A DNA stretch of 57,557 bases from assembly GCA_036382775.1 (NCBI GenBank), contig DASVHD010000026.1, forward strand, positions 1 to 57,557, given 5' to 3'. This DNA is from a bacterium. Lineage in GTDB: Bacteria > Hydrothermota > Tepidihabitantia > SM23-42 > JAOAFX01. Numbering within the stretch: the first letter of the stretch is position 1; every line of letters begins with the position of its first letter. The position numbers and the translations under genes were made by a program. The notes beneath the pieces were generated by a model. The model was not told the DNA's origin. It worked only from the letters and a program-made list of their open reading frames with translations, and did no database searches. This document shows positions 24,745 to 34,040 of the stretch, piece after piece.

Positions 24745-26217
24745 TCATTGACCGGTTTGAAAGCGCTGCAGCAGGCTGGTCACGCGAATCACCCATCCTG
24801 CCGCTTCGATCCGTTTGAATATGGCAAGAGCTTCCAGCAAATCGCCCTGAGCTTTTTCACTTTTACCTTCATCGGCCTCGACCCGCCCCAGGTAATAAAG
24901 AACGCGGCCCTGGTTATATACGTCCTTCAGTTTTTTGAATAATTCCAGCGCGCTTACCAGCACTTCACTGGCCTCAGCATATCTTTTTTTCTGTAAATAG
25001 GATCTTCCCAGGATCACCTTGAGCGATCCGACACGAACCTGAAGATTGTTTTTCTCAGCCAGCGAGATCTCACAGGAAATGCACCGCTGAAAATCAGCGT
25101 CAACCGGCAACCCCTGCTCCAGTCGAAACATCATTTTTGTTTCGTTGACCCGCGCAGTGATCTCGGGATTTTGAAGTTTTTCATTGATCCGTTCCACCTC
25201 AGCCAATACCTGCTCGCCTTCCTCGAATTTACCAGCTTCAATTGCGGCAAGCACAAAATGGGCATCGGTGATCGCCAGCGAATAATCATCACCCATTCGT
25301 TTTTTAAGGATCCGGGCCTCGTTGTACAACTGGCTGGCTTTCGAGTTGTTACCGAGCTTTGAATGCGCGTTCGCCAGATTACTGGTGATAATGCCGATCT
25401 CCATTATTTCACCGGTTGCTTCGCGGATGCGCAATGCTTCCGCAAACCGTGCAAGCGCCTGCCGGAAATTACCCAGCAGCATATCGTTCATCCCGAGATT
25501 GTTCATGCAGGTCGCAATACCCCGCTTATCACCCGCGGCGCGCCTGATGTGCAGAGCTTTATTGAGATACCGGGCGGCTTGCTCGTACTCACCGGTCCTC
25601 TGGAATACGGTGCCGATGTTGTTCAGTGCCAGCGCCATCTGAAGCTTCATACCCAGTTTTTCAAAAATCTCAAGGGCTTTTTCATAGTGTTCTTGTGCGC
25701 TGACAACATCCCCGCCACGCCAGTATTTGATCGCCAGATTATTGTAGGTATAGGCAAGACCCTCCAGGTTATTGCTCTTTTCAAATAATTTCCCTGCTTG
25801 CTTGTGCTTTTCACCGGCGAGCCCGAGATCACCCAGATAGCCGTACGCCCGGGCTAGTTGGTTCAGGGACCATGCCTGTCCATTGACATCACCGATGTTC
25901 TGGAACAAGCCAAGCGCTTGCATCGAAGCCCGCTTTACCGCATCGAAATCGCCGACATCGGAATTTATCTCGGCTACCGAAAGAAAGGAATCGGCCATCA
26001 ACTTCTTTATGCCCGATCGTTCAGCCATGCGCAGACATTGGTTAGCAATGGTCGTGGCGATGTCAAAATTGCCGATCATGCCGAGTATGCCTGTCTTTCG
26101 TAACAGAATGCTCCATCTGACCGCGGTCGCGAACTGACCGGCAGAATCGAATACCGCCGGATCATCGATCTTATCAAAATTGCCTTGCAGGATATCGGTC
26201 AGGTGTTTGCGCTTCAT
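24745..26217 (-). CDS. Tetratricopeptide-repeat protein
   Basis: A 490-aa protein made almost wholly of TPR units, roughly ten, clearest at residues ~90-290: GQAWSLNQLARAYGYLGDLG, LAYTYNNLAIKYWRGGDVVS, ALALNNIGTVFQRTGEYEQA, GIATCMNNLGMNDMLLGNFR. No signal peptide, membrane segment or catalytic domain is seen, so it is a cytosolic scaffold of unknown partners. It resembles the TPR arrays of Rap/LGN-like or adenylate-cyclase-linked regulators, but no effector domain is attached. The gene before it in transcription is ribBA on the opposite strand, so it is not in an obvious operon. Confidence 0.8.
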   Translation of the reverse strand: MKRKHLTDILQGNFDKIDDPAVFDSAGQFATAVRWSILLRKTGILGMIGNFDIATTIANQCLRMAERSGIKKLMADSFLSVAEINSDVGDFDAVKRASMQALGLFQNIGDVNGQAWSLNQLARAYGYLGDLGLAGEKHKQAGKLFEKSNNLEGLAYTYNNLAIKYWRGGDVVSAQEHYEKALEIFEKLGMKLQMALALNNIGTVFQRTGEYEQAARYLNKALHIRRAAGDKRGIATCMNNLGMNDMLLGNFRQALARFAEALRIREATGEIMEIGIITSNLANAHSKLGNNSKASQLYNEARILKKRMGDDYSLAITDAHFVLAAIEAGKFEEGEQVLAEVERINEKLQNPEITARVNETKMMFRLEQGLPVDADFQRCISCEISLAEKNNLQVRVGSLKVILGRSYLQKKRYAEASEVLVSALELFKKLKDVYNQGRVLYYLGRVEADEGKSEKAQGDLLEALAIFKRIEAAGWVIRVTSLLQRFQTGQ

Positions 26218-26236
26218 AAGCTTTGCCGCCGTAACC

Positions 26237-26264
26237 AGTATATATGAAAGGGCTACAATAGCAA
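26237..26264 (-). promoter_or_regulatory. Possible promoter of the TPR gene
   Basis: Minus strand: TTGCTA (26264-26259), 16 bp, TATACT (26242-26237), 19 nt to the ATG. The -35 is weak. Confidence 0.45.
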
Positions 26265-26362
26265 GCTGAAAGTGATGAAAAACTAACGAAATATCAATGT
26301 CATCTATCTGTTGTCGCGGTAATCATCGCAGCGACGGGTTTTTCTGTCGCTCGCTAAAAATC

Positions 26363-26390
26363 TTGACTTTCTTACGAATATCGATACAAT
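26363..26390 (+). promoter_or_regulatory. Leaderless-type promoter of ribBA
   Basis: TTGACT (26363-26368), 16 bp, TACAAT (26385-26390), 6 nt, then the GTG start at 26397. No FMN riboswitch can lie between. Confidence 0.7.
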
Positions 26391-26396
26391 ATTGGA

Positions 26397-27614
26397 GTGA
26401 TCGCTAAAATTGAAGAAGGGATCCGCGAGATCAGAAAAGGGAAGCCTGTGATCGTGGTCGACGATGAAGCCCGCGAGAATGAAGGTGACTTTATTGCGGC
26501 CGCCGAAAAAGTTAGCCCGCGTCTAATCAACTTCATGGCCGAGCACGGCCGGGGATTGATCTGCGTTCCGCTTACCCAGGACCGGCTGGAACAGCTTGAC
26601 ATACCGGTCATGGTCCAGGATAACACGGCGCTCCACGGAACGACCTTTACGGTCAGCGTGGACGCCATCAAGGGAACCACGACCGGGATCTCTGCATATG
26701 ACCGCGCGAAAACGGTCAAGGCGCTGATCGACAAAAAAACAAAACCGTCAGACCTGGCCCGGCCCGGGCATATCTTCCCTCTGCGCGCAGCCCAGGGTGG
26801 TGTCCTGCGCAGGGCGGGTCATACCGAGGCCAGTATCGACCTTGCAAGGCTTGCCGGTTTTTACCCGGCGGGCGTGCTCTGTGAAATAATGGATGCCAGC
26901 GGCCACATGGCGCGGCTGCCACAGCTGGCACGGATCGCAAAGAAGCTGCGCCTGAAGATCATTACCGTGAAAAATCTCATTGAATACCGCCGCCGGAATG
27001 AAAAACTCGTCACGCGCGTACTTGCGACGCGTTTGCCAACAAAGTACGGCGATTTCTCCCTGATCCTTTATGAGGATACCCTGAACCACGACCACCATGT
27101 CGCCCTGGTATGCGGCGAGGTCGCGGGCAAGAAAGACGTGCTCGTACGCGTGCATTCCCAATGTCTGACCGGTGATGTCTTCCATTCGCTGAGGTGCGAC
27201 TGCGGAGACCAGCTGGATATGGCGCTGAAGCTCATAGCAAAGAACAAAAACGGCGTTTTCTTGTATATGAGGCAGGAAGGACGGGGCATCGGTCTGGCCA
27301 ATAAGCTTAAAGCATACCAGCTGCAGGACCAGGGAATGGACACGGTCGAGGCGAATATCGCATTGGGCTTTGCGCCGGACCTGCGCGACTACGGGATCGG
27401 CGCCCAGATCCTGGCCGATCTGGGTCTTTCGACCGTACGATTGTTGACGAATAACCCCAAAAAGATCATCGGTCTCGAGGGTTACGGGCTGAAAGTGACG
27501 GAACAGGTCCTGATCTTTGCTCCTCATAAGCAAAATCTGAGATACCTGAGAACTAAAAAGGAAAAACTGGGTCATCTCATACCGGAGGCCGTTTTCGACA
27601 ATAAGGATTATTAG
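26397..27614 (+). CDS. ribBA: Bifunctional 3,4-dihydroxy-2-butanone 4-phosphate synthase / GTP cyclohydrolase II
   Basis: A 405-aa fusion that supplies both starting branches of riboflavin synthesis. Residues ~1-205 are RibB, with [11 protein letters not shown] and [12 protein letters not shown]. Residues ~206-400 are RibA, with zinc cysteines in [17 protein letters not shown] and the RQEGRGIGL and [14 protein letters not shown] motifs. The start is GTG at 26397, placed 6 nt after a -10 box. It is followed by ribH, so the two form a riboflavin operon that runs on to nusB and a phosphoesterase. Confidence 0.95.
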   Translation: MIAKIEEGIREIRKGKPVIVVDDEARENEGDFIAAAEKVSPRLINFMAEHGRGLICVPLTQDRLEQLDIPVMVQDNTALHGTTFTVSVDAIKGTTTGISAYDRAKTVKALIDKKTKPSDLARPGHIFPLRAAQGGVLRRAGHTEASIDLARLAGFYPAGVLCEIMDASGHMARLPQLARIAKKLRLKIITVKNLIEYRRRNEKLVTRVLATRLPTKYGDFSLILYEDTLNHDHHVALVCGEVAGKKDVLVRVHSQCLTGDVFHSLRCDCGDQLDMALKLIAKNKNGVFLYMRQEGRGIGLANKLKAYQLQDQGMDTVEANIALGFAPDLRDYGIGAQILADLGLSTVRLLTNNPKKIIGLEGYGLKVTEQVLIFAPHKQNLRYLRTKKEKLGHLIPEAVFDNKDY

Positions 27615-27660
27615 GAAACAGTTAGTAGCGAACTTTGTGCATAAACACGGGAGGCAACGA

Positions 27661-28143
27661 ATGAAGGAAATTAAAGGAAGTCTGATCGGCAAAGGCAAAC
27701 ATTTCGCGGTCATCGTCTCCAGGTTCAACGAATTCATATCCAGGAAGCTGCTGGAAGGCGCCATTGATTGCCTGTTGCGGCACGGTGTCAAGGACAGCGA
27801 AATCGAGGTGTTCTGGACGCCGGGCGGATTTGAAATACCCGGACTCGCTAAAAGGCTCAAGAGTACGAAATTCGATGGCCTTATATGCCTGGGAGCGGTT
27901 GTCCGGGGCGATACGCCCCATTTTGACTACATCGCCAACGAGGTCACCAAGGGCATCGCCACACTGAACCTGGAACCCGGGCCTCCGGTCATATACGGCA
28001 TAATAACGGCAGACACGACTGAACAGGCCATCGAGCGGGCCGGCACCAAGAAAGGCAACAAGGGATGGGACGCGGCAATGACCGCACTGGAAATGGCCGA
28101 CCTCTATACCAAGATAAACGTAAAACCAAAAACCAAACGATGA
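27661..28143 (+). CDS. ribH: 6,7-dimethyl-8-ribityllumazine synthase
   Basis: A 160-aa enzyme that condenses the products of the RibA and RibB branches to the lumazine precursor of riboflavin. Family segments: [57 protein letters not shown] and [20 protein letters not shown] 6 nt before ATG 27661 defines the start; an ATG at 27637 lacks one. It lies 46 bp after ribBA. The final enzyme, RibE, and the deaminase/reductase RibD are not in the window. Confidence 0.95.
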   Translation: MKEIKGSLIGKGKHFAVIVSRFNEFISRKLLEGAIDCLLRHGVKDSEIEVFWTPGGFEIPGLAKRLKSTKFDGLICLGAVVRGDTPHFDYIANEVTKGIATLNLEPGPPVIYGIITADTTEQAIERAGTKKGNKGWDAAMTALEMADLYTKINVKPKTKR

Positions 28144-28195
28144 ACGCGGTCACGACAGGGGATCATCAGCAGCGTGATCTGGCGGACATGGCGCA

Positions 28196-28621
28196 ATGAG
28201 CAGGCGGCGGGCGAGGGAACTGGCGCTCAGGATCCTGTACTGGCATGAACAGGGAAACGGGAAAATCGAGGACATCATGGAGCAGGTGCTGAGCAGCCGG
28301 AAATATTCGGCGGATAATAAAATCTTCACCACCACCCTGGTCAAGACGACCATTGATAACCTGGCCAGCATTGACCTTGCGATCGTCAAGGTATTAAAGA
28401 ACTGGCAGCTTGACCGGGTATCGCTTATTGACAAGCTGATCCTCCGTATCGGCGTATGCGAGATCCAATACATTCCCGAAATCCCGTACGAGGTCGCGAT
28501 CAATGAAGCCATCGAGATCAGCAAAAAATACGGTGACGAGGATTCGCCGAAGTTCGTGAACGGCATCCTGGACGCGATCGCCAGCGCAGCAAAGGGTGAC
28601 CGCAAGGCAAAGGACCATTGA
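28196..28621 (+). CDS. nusB: Transcription antitermination protein NusB
   Basis: A 141-aa all-helical RNA-binding protein of normal length. It binds boxA RNA with S10 (NusE) and promotes antitermination in rRNA operons. Diagnostic ends: MSRRRARELALRILYWHEQG and IPYEVAINEAIEISKKYG then KFVNGILDAIA. The ribH-nusB order is widely conserved in bacteria and supports the call. Its TGA overlaps the TTG start of the next gene (TTGA). Confidence 0.95.
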   Translation: MSRRRARELALRILYWHEQGNGKIEDIMEQVLSSRKYSADNKIFTTTLVKTTIDNLASIDLAIVKVLKNWQLDRVSLIDKLILRIGVCEIQYIPEIPYEVAINEAIEISKKYGDEDSPKFVNGILDAIASAAKGDRKAKDH

Positions 28622-29346
28622 AAGCAGCGATCATAAGCGATATCCACTCCAATCTGGAAGCCCTGCAGGCAGTGTTGAAGGACATCAAGAAAAGGCGCAT
28701 AAAGAGCATTTATTGCCTGGGTGATCTCGTCGGTTACGGCGCGAATCCCAACGAATGCATCGCGATCGTCAGTCAGGAATCCGACGCCACGATCGCGGGC
28801 AACCACGACTACGCGGCAGTCAATAAAACCGATATTTCCACCTTCAACCCGGTGGCGGCTGAGGCTATCAGATGGACGCAAAAAAAACTGACCGAAGATT
28901 CAAAAAAGATATTAAGCAAATTGCCACTCACTCACTCCACCGGCGATCTGCTGCTGGTGCATGGTTCACCCAACAAACCGGAGCAGTGGCACTACCTTTT
29001 TGCCCTGGATGATTTCCATCATCAGTTCAGTGCGTTTATGGAACAACTCTGCTTTGTCGGTCATTCTCACATCCCGAGCGCGGTTTTTCAGGATACGAAC
29101 AGTTACACGGATTTCCTGAGGGAAAATCCTTTCCCGCTCCTGAAAAAAAGACGATATATCATCAATGTCGGGAGCGTTGGGCAACCCAGGGACCTTGATC
29201 CAAGAGCCTCCTACGCGATCTATGATGGCAATAATGATTCACTTGAGATCATCAGGGTGGAATATAACATTCCCCTGGCCGAGCAGAAGATCGTCAAGGC
29301 CGGCCTGCCCGAAGTGCTGGCTGAAAGGCTATCGGCCGGGAAATGA
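28618..29346 (+). CDS. Metallophosphoesterase (calcineurin-like, YfcE/MJ0936-related)
   Basis: A 242-aa two-metal phosphoesterase of the calcineurin-like family. Motifs in order: DIHSN (metal site 1), GDLVGYGANP, GNHDYAA, LVHGSP and GHSHIP. Family members cleave phosphodiesters or phosphomonoesters; the substrate is unknown. Start TTG 28618 is part of the bases TTGA that also hold the nusB stop, with AAAGGA upstream, so it is translated by coupling. It is the last gene before the heat-shock cluster, separated by a tandem-repeat tract. Confidence 0.88.
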   Translation: MKAAIISDIHSNLEALQAVLKDIKKRRIKSIYCLGDLVGYGANPNECIAIVSQESDATIAGNHDYAAVNKTDISTFNPVAAEAIRWTQKKLTEDSKKILSKLPLTHSTGDLLLVHGSPNKPEQWHYLFALDDFHHQFSAFMEQLCFVGHSHIPSAVFQDTNSYTDFLRENPFPLLKKRRYIINVGSVGQPRDLDPRASYAIYDGNNDSLEIIRVEYNIPLAEQKIVKAGLPEVLAERLSAGK

Positions 29347-29411
29347 AAAGCTATCGGGTAAACCTTATTCTTCAGAAGTTGTCTAAAGTAATGGAAAATA
29401 ATGTGTTTTTG

Positions 29412-29465
29412 CTGTTTTTACTGTTTTTACCATTTTTACCATTTTTACCATTTTTGCCATTTTTG
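29412..29465. repeat. Six tandem 9-bp pyrimidine-rich repeats upstream of grpE
   Basis: Six units of the form C(C/T)(A/G)TTTTT(A/G): two CTGTTTTTA, two CCATTTTTA, two CCATTTTTG. A degenerate seventh unit precedes them at 29403-29411. The tract ends one base before the AGGAG ribosome binding site of grpE. Confidence 0.95.
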
Positions 29466-29476
29466 CAGGAGTGGGC

Positions 29477-29998
29477 ATGAAACATAAGGGTCCAGTATCA
29501 AAAATGAAAGAGGATCTATTGGAAAAAACAACGGAACTCAAGCAGACAAAGGATAAATACCTGCGGTCGGTCGCGGACATGGACAACTACCGCAAGCGCA
29601 TGGACAAGGAAATGGATGAACATAAAAAATATTCGAAGGTCGATTTTTTTCTGAAAATCATTCCCGTGCTCGAGAATTTCGACCGGGCGCTCTGCGGTGC
29701 GGAGATGAACGAGGATTTCGAAAGTTTCCGAAAGGGTTTGGAGATCATAGATCGACAATTCAAGGAAACACTTAAAAGTCTGGGCTTGAAAGAATTCTCC
29801 GGCCTCGGTGAGACCTTTGATCCGGCAAAACATGAGGCAATCGCGGTCGTTACCGTAAACGACAAACCGGAAAATACCATCGTTGAGGAAATCAGCAAGG
29901 GGTATGTAGTCGGCGACCGCGTGATCAAACCTGCAAAAGTAATGGTTTCCAAACAAGTTGAAGGAGGACAAGAAAATGCCGAAAATAATAGGGATTGA
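29477..29998 (+). CDS. grpE: Nucleotide exchange factor GrpE
   Basis: A 173-aa DnaK co-chaperone that releases ADP. A long N-terminal coiled coil (to ~60) is followed by the family core [14 protein letters not shown] and beta domain [14 protein letters not shown], then [18 protein letters not shown]. The start is ATG 29477, 5 nt after AGGAG; a GTG at 29471 overlaps that site. Its 3' end overlaps dnaK by 23 nt. No CIRCE element was found upstream. Confidence 0.94.
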   Translation: MKHKGPVSKMKEDLLEKTTELKQTKDKYLRSVADMDNYRKRMDKEMDEHKKYSKVDFFLKIIPVLENFDRALCGAEMNEDFESFRKGLEIIDRQFKETLKSLGLKEFSGLGETFDPAKHEAIAVVTVNDKPENTIVEEISKGYVVGDRVIKPAKVMVSKQVEGGQENAENNRD

Positions 29999-31907
29999 TT
30001 TAGGAACAACAAATTCGTGCGTTGCGGTCATGGAAGGCGGGCAGCCGGTCGTTATACCGAACCCCGAAGGAGGAAGAACCACGCCATCGGTCGTCGGTTT
30101 TACAAAATCGGGTGAACGCCTGGTCGGTCCGCTCGCGAAAAGGCAAGCGATCACCAACCCGACCAACACGGTGTACTCGATCAAACGGTTCATGGGCCGG
30201 AAGTTCAATGAAGTGCCGAAGGAAGCGAACCGCGTGCCTTTCAAGGTCGTCGAGCATCAAAACGGCGACGCCTGGGTCGAGGTCATGGACAAGAGCTATT
30301 CACCGCCCGAAGTTTCGGCCATGATACTTCAGTATCTTAAACAATCGGCCGAATCCTACCTGGGTGAGAAAATAACAAAGGCCGTCATCACAGTGCCGGC
30401 TTATTTCAACGACTCGCAGCGGCAGGCGACCAAGGACGCGGGTAAAATCGCCGGGCTTGAAGTTTTGAGGATCATAAACGAACCGACGGCTTCATCCCTG
30501 GCCTACGGGCTGGACAAGAAAAAAGCCCAGAAGATAGCGGTCTACGATTTCGGCGGCGGGACCTTTGATATATCCATCCTGGAAATCGGAGAAGGGGTTT
30601 TCGAGGTCAAGTCGACGAACGGAGACACACATCTCGGCGGTGACGACCTTGATGAACGCATCATGAACATCCTGGCCGATGAATTCATGAAAGAGCACAA
30701 TAATATTGATCTGCGCAAGGATCTGACCGCTCTGCAGCGGTTAAAAGAAGCCTCGGAAAAAGCCAAATGCGAGCTTTCGACCGTCATGGAAACCACGATC
30801 AGCTTGCCGTTCATCGGTTCGGACGTCGACCGCACGCCCCTGCACCTTGAGATGAAAATAACCAGGGCCAAGCTCGAAGCGATCGTCGATGACCTGGTCC
30901 AGCGGTCCCTGCCGCCGTGCAAACAGGCGCTTCTGGACGCTAAGCTGACGCCGCAGGAGATCGATGAGGTCATCATGGTGGGCGGGCAAACGCGCATGCC
31001 CAAGATCCAGTCAATAGTCCGCGAGTACTTCGGCCGCGAACCTCACAAGGGCATCAACCCTGATGAGGTCGTTGCCGTCGGCGCCGCGATCCAGGCGGCA
31101 GTGCTGGGCGGCGATGTGAAAGATATTCTCCTGCTCGACGTCACGCCGCTAACGCTGGGCATTGAGACCCTTGGTGGGGTAATGACATCGATCATCCCGC
31201 GTAACACCACGATCCCGACAAAGAAATCGCAGATCTTCACGACCGCCGACGACAATCAGACCGCGGTCACGGTCACCGTACTTCAGGGCGAACGCACCCT
31301 GTCGCATCAGAACCGGGTATTGGGGCGGTTCGACCTGTACGGGATCCCGCCGGCGCCCCGTGGCATCCCCCAGATCGAGGTCTCTTTCGACATCGACGCG
31401 GACGGCATCTTGCATGTCTCGGCGAAAGACCTCGGTACCGGGAAAGAGCAGAAGATCCGGATCACGGCTTCGAGTGGCCTGTCCAAAGACGAAGTGGATA
31501 ATATGGTCCATGAAGCCGAGGAGCATGCCTCCGAAGACCGCAAGCAAAAAGAACTGATCGATGCGAGGAACCAGGCGGATAGCATCATCTATTCCGTGGA
31601 AAAAACCCTGCGTGAGTACGGCGAAAAGATCTCGGTCGACGAACGCGGTGAGATCAGTAAAAAACTGGAGGTCCTGAAGAATAAGAAGGATTCGGCGGAT
31701 ATCAACGGCATCAAGCAGGCGATGGACGACCTCCAGCAGTCAGTGTACAAACTTTCGGAAGCCGTCTACAAAGGCTCAGCACAGGCCACGCCGGAGGCAC
31801 CTACGGAACCTCCAAAAACCGAACCCAAACCGGAACCGCCGGGAGCGGGTGCGGACGGAGCAGATTATCGCATCGTCGACGAAGAGGGCAAAAATGATAA
31901 ATCCTAA
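29976..31907 (+). CDS. dnaK: Chaperone DnaK (Hsp70)
   Basis: A 643-aa Hsp70 of standard length. N-terminal ATPase: [37 protein letters not shown], and [13 protein letters not shown]. Substrate-binding domain: [18 protein letters not shown], and a helical lid ending in the acidic tail with [13 protein letters not shown]. It folds proteins with GrpE and DnaJ in the cytosol. The start is ATG 29976 behind AAGGAGG; this is inside the end of grpE, so translation is coupled. Confidence 0.98.
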   Translation: MPKIIGIDLGTTNSCVAVMEGGQPVVIPNPEGGRTTPSVVGFTKSGERLVGPLAKRQAITNPTNTVYSIKRFMGRKFNEVPKEANRVPFKVVEHQNGDAWVEVMDKSYSPPEVSAMILQYLKQSAESYLGEKITKAVITVPAYFNDSQRQATKDAGKIAGLEVLRIINEPTASSLAYGLDKKKAQKIAVYDFGGGTFDISILEIGEGVFEVKSTNGDTHLGGDDLDERIMNILADEFMKEHNNIDLRKDLTALQRLKEASEKAKCELSTVMETTISLPFIGSDVDRTPLHLEMKITRAKLEAIVDDLVQRSLPPCKQALLDAKLTPQEIDEVIMVGGQTRMPKIQSIVREYFGREPHKGINPDEVVAVGAAIQAAVLGGDVKDILLLDVTPLTLGIETLGGVMTSIIPRNTTIPTKKSQIFTTADDNQTAVTVTVLQGERTLSHQNRVLGRFDLYGIPPAPRGIPQIEVSFDIDADGILHVSAKDLGTGKEQKIRITASSGLSKDEVDNMVHEAEEHASEDRKQKELIDARNQADSIIYSVEKTLREYGEKISVDERGEISKKLEVLKNKKDSADINGIKQAMDDLQQSVYKLSEAVYKGSAQATPEAPTEPPKTEPKPEPPGAGADGADYRIVDEEGKNDKS

Positions 31908-31924
31908 GCACAAAATGCTAATCT

Positions 31925-32050
31925 CCGCTTCGTGTCGAATACTCAGCATGAGACATAAACAAATTCAAAATACAAAATCATGCCGTTGTTTTGGATTTGG
32001 GTGATTGGGGTTTCGGTATTGTTTAGGATTTAGATATTCGAGTTTAGAAT
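31925..32050. repeat. Dispersed AT-rich intergenic repeat, copy B
   Basis: Bases 31925-31979 are the inverted copy of 23610-23664 (53 of 55 identical). Bases 32026-32040 repeat 23664-23678 in direct orientation. The element fills most of the dnaK-dnaJ gap. Confidence 0.85.
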
Positions 32051-32053
32051 TTC

Positions 32054-32072
32054 ATCTTCGCATAACGAAGAT
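32054..32072 (+). promoter_or_regulatory. Hairpin abutting the dnaJ start codon
   Basis: ATCTTCG (32054-32060), loop CATAA, CGAAGAT (32066-32072): a perfect 7-bp stem whose last base is next to the A of ATG 32073. It covers the place of a ribosome binding site, and no AGGAGG is visible. An RNA thermometer role is an inference. Confidence 0.45.
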
Positions 32073-33194
32073 ATGAAGAAGGATTATTACCAGACCCTGG
32101 GCATCAGCCGTAGCGCCTCGCCTGAGGAGATCAAGAAATCATACCGGGATCTGGCAAAAAAATGGCATCCCGATATGAACCCCGACAATAAAAAAGAGTC
32201 GGAAGAAAGATTCAAGGAAATATCCGAAGCCTACGAAGTGCTTATGGACTCCAAGAAAAAGGAACTATATGACCAGTACGGGCATGAAGGCGTCTCTCAA
32301 ACGTTCGGTGGCGGCGGGTTCAAATGGGAAGACTTCACGCACTTCGATGACCTGCAAGGTATTTTCGGCAACTTGGGCGATATCCTCGGCGGATCGATGT
32401 TCGAAGATCTTCTTAGCGGCGGCTCACGGGCCTCTCAAACCCGCAGGAAACGGGGCGGCGACCTCCACGTGATACTGAGCGTCACGCTGGAAGAGATCTT
32501 TGCCTCCGCGCACAAGGAATTCAAATTCAACCGGTTTGAAGCCTGTCAGCCGTGCCATGGCAAAGGCGGGTTCGATTTTATGACTTGTCCCCGGTGCAAG
32601 GGAACGGGGCAGGTAAAGACCCAGGGCCGCAGCGTCTTCGGCATGATTTCCATGATGGTCTCGACCTGCCCACAGTGCCAGGGTAAAGGTGAGACTATCA
32701 AGAACCCATGCGTCAAATGCGGCGGGCAGGGCCGCATCCGGGCGTCCCGCACCATCGAGATCAAGGTACCGCTGGGTATCGCCACCGGTCAATACATCGT
32801 TCTGAAAGGTGAAGGTCATTATGCAACCGGCGGCAAAGGCGACATCATCGTCGAGTTTGAGGAAAAACCGCATGATTATTTTGAACGGCGCGGCGATCAC
32901 CTTTATATCAGGATTCTGACGCCGTATTCGAAACTCATCGCGGGCGGCACCATCGATGTCCCCGGGCTCAACGGCGGCAAGGACACGATCAAGATCCCCA
33001 AAGGCACGAGCGCACCCGAGATCATCAGGGTCCGGGGCAAGGGCATGCCGCGCATACGCGGAGGTTTTGGCGACCTGTACGTGGAAATCGACCTGAAACC
33101 GCTGGAAACCACCGACAAAAACTTGAACAGCGTAATTGAGCAGTTAAAAAAATACGAAGGAGAACCAGCACCCAAAAGAAGGGCGTCGGAATAG
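32073..33194 (+). CDS. dnaJ: Chaperone DnaJ (Hsp40)
   Basis: A 373-aa type I DnaJ. The J domain has the HPD triad ([11 protein letters not shown]), then a Gly/Phe-rich linker (~75-125). The zinc domain has four CxxCxGxG units ([32 protein letters not shown]), and two C-terminal beta domains end the protein. It delivers unfolded clients to DnaK and stimulates its ATPase. The usual grpE-dnaK-dnaJ order is kept but a repeat element has entered the dnaK-dnaJ gap. Translation may depend on the hairpin at the start codon. Confidence 0.97.
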   Translation: MKKDYYQTLGISRSASPEEIKKSYRDLAKKWHPDMNPDNKKESEERFKEISEAYEVLMDSKKKELYDQYGHEGVSQTFGGGGFKWEDFTHFDDLQGIFGNLGDILGGSMFEDLLSGGSRASQTRRKRGGDLHVILSVTLEEIFASAHKEFKFNRFEACQPCHGKGGFDFMTCPRCKGTGQVKTQGRSVFGMISMMVSTCPQCQGKGETIKNPCVKCGGQGRIRASRTIEIKVPLGIATGQYIVLKGEGHYATGGKGDIIVEFEEKPHDYFERRGDHLYIRILTPYSKLIAGGTIDVPGLNGGKDTIKIPKGTSAPEIIRVRGKGMPRIRGGFGDLYVEIDLKPLETTDKNLNSVIEQLKKYEGEPAPKRRASE

Positions 33195-33209
33195 ACGATC
33201 CGATCGTTC

Positions 33210-33929
33210 ATGATCCACCCCCACAATCTTCTTTACGCTCCGCCATCATGCATCACCAGCACTTCGATACTTTTCAGCGGCACGTACTGCCACTACATCA
33301 CCGATGTGCTGCGGCTGCAGCCCGGCGACAGCATCCAGGTCACCGACGGCCGCGGTAAAGTCTTTGCCGCGTGCATTTCCTCAACGACGAGATCAAAGGT
33401 CCTGGCGAGCATAACCGCGCAGTCGGTCATTGGACCACCAGCATCGGTCCGCGTCGACATTGCCTTCGCGCCGATCAAAGGCAGCCGCAACGACCTTATC
33501 ATCGAAAAAGGCACCGAGCTTGGGGTACGGAGATTTATGCTTTTCCCCACCCGGTTCTCCGTCGTTAAAAACCCGGGGGCTGCAAAAGTCAAACATCTGG
33601 AGCGGATCGCGGTCTCGGCCATGATCCAATCCCAACGGTTTTACCTGCCATCCGTGGAATTAATAAAAAAAACAAAATCCCTGGTACAGGAATTTTCGCA
33701 GTATGACCTCGCGCTCCTCGGCGACCCCTCCGGATCCCGGGAGATCCCCGGCGGCAAAAGGTCGCTTTTATGGATCGTCGGGCCCGAAGGCGGGCTGGCG
33801 CCTGAGGAAATAAACCTGTTCCAGGATCACGGCGCCGTACCTGTTTCCCTGGGGTCTGCCCGATTGCGCAGCGAGACCGCGGCACTGAGCGGCCTGGTTA
33901 AGATCCTGGTCGCATACCAGAGCCTATAA
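33210..33929 (+). CDS. rsmE: 16S rRNA (uracil1498-N3)-methyltransferase
   Basis: A 239-aa SPOUT methyltransferase that methylates N3 of U1498 in 16S rRNA. An N-terminal PUA-like domain is followed by the knotted SAM-binding domain: DIAFAPIKGSRNDLIIEKGT, LWIVGPEGGLAPEEI and VSLGSARLRSETAALSGL. The rsmE gene directly after dnaJ is a common bacterial arrangement. The gap to dnaJ is 15 bp and no separate promoter is seen. Confidence 0.93.
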   Translation: MIHPHNLLYAPPSCITSTSILFSGTYCHYITDVLRLQPGDSIQVTDGRGKVFAACISSTTRSKVLASITAQSVIGPPASVRVDIAFAPIKGSRNDLIIEKGTELGVRRFMLFPTRFSVVKNPGAAKVKHLERIAVSAMIQSQRFYLPSVELIKKTKSLVQEFSQYDLALLGDPSGSREIPGGKRSLLWIVGPEGGLAPEEINLFQDHGAVPVSLGSARLRSETAALSGLVKILVAYQSL

Positions 33930-33989
33930 CTATATCGGGTGAGGGACCGGCACGCTCCCGGAGTTATGCTACCCGGGCACAACACATTA

Positions 33990-34017
33990 TTGACTTTTCA
34001 CCGAATATCAATATCAT
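33990..34017 (+). promoter_or_regulatory. Promoter of the mreBCD-mrdA-rodA operon
   Basis: TTGACT (33990-33995), 16 bp, TATCAT (34012-34017). The leader is short but long enough for AGGAGG at 34028-34033. Confidence 0.65.
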
Positions 34018-34040
34018 ATATTTAAACAGGAGGACGTTCA

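Noticed and set aside
26217-26397. FMN riboswitch before ribBA
   Set aside because: The -10 box ends 6 nt before the GTG, leaving no leader, and no RFN-element core was recognised in the upstream 180 bp.
29412-29465. CRISPR-like array
   Set aside because: Units are 9 bp with no spacers and no cas genes are nearby.
29346-29477. CIRCE heat-shock operator before grpE
   Set aside because: No TTAGCACTC-N9-GAGTGCTAA-like sequence occurs; only the 9-bp tandem repeat is present.
29383-29586. Short minus-strand reading frame coding MVKMVKMVK-type repeats
   Set aside because: It is merely the antisense translation of the 9-bp tandem repeat and overlaps grpE; it has no family features.
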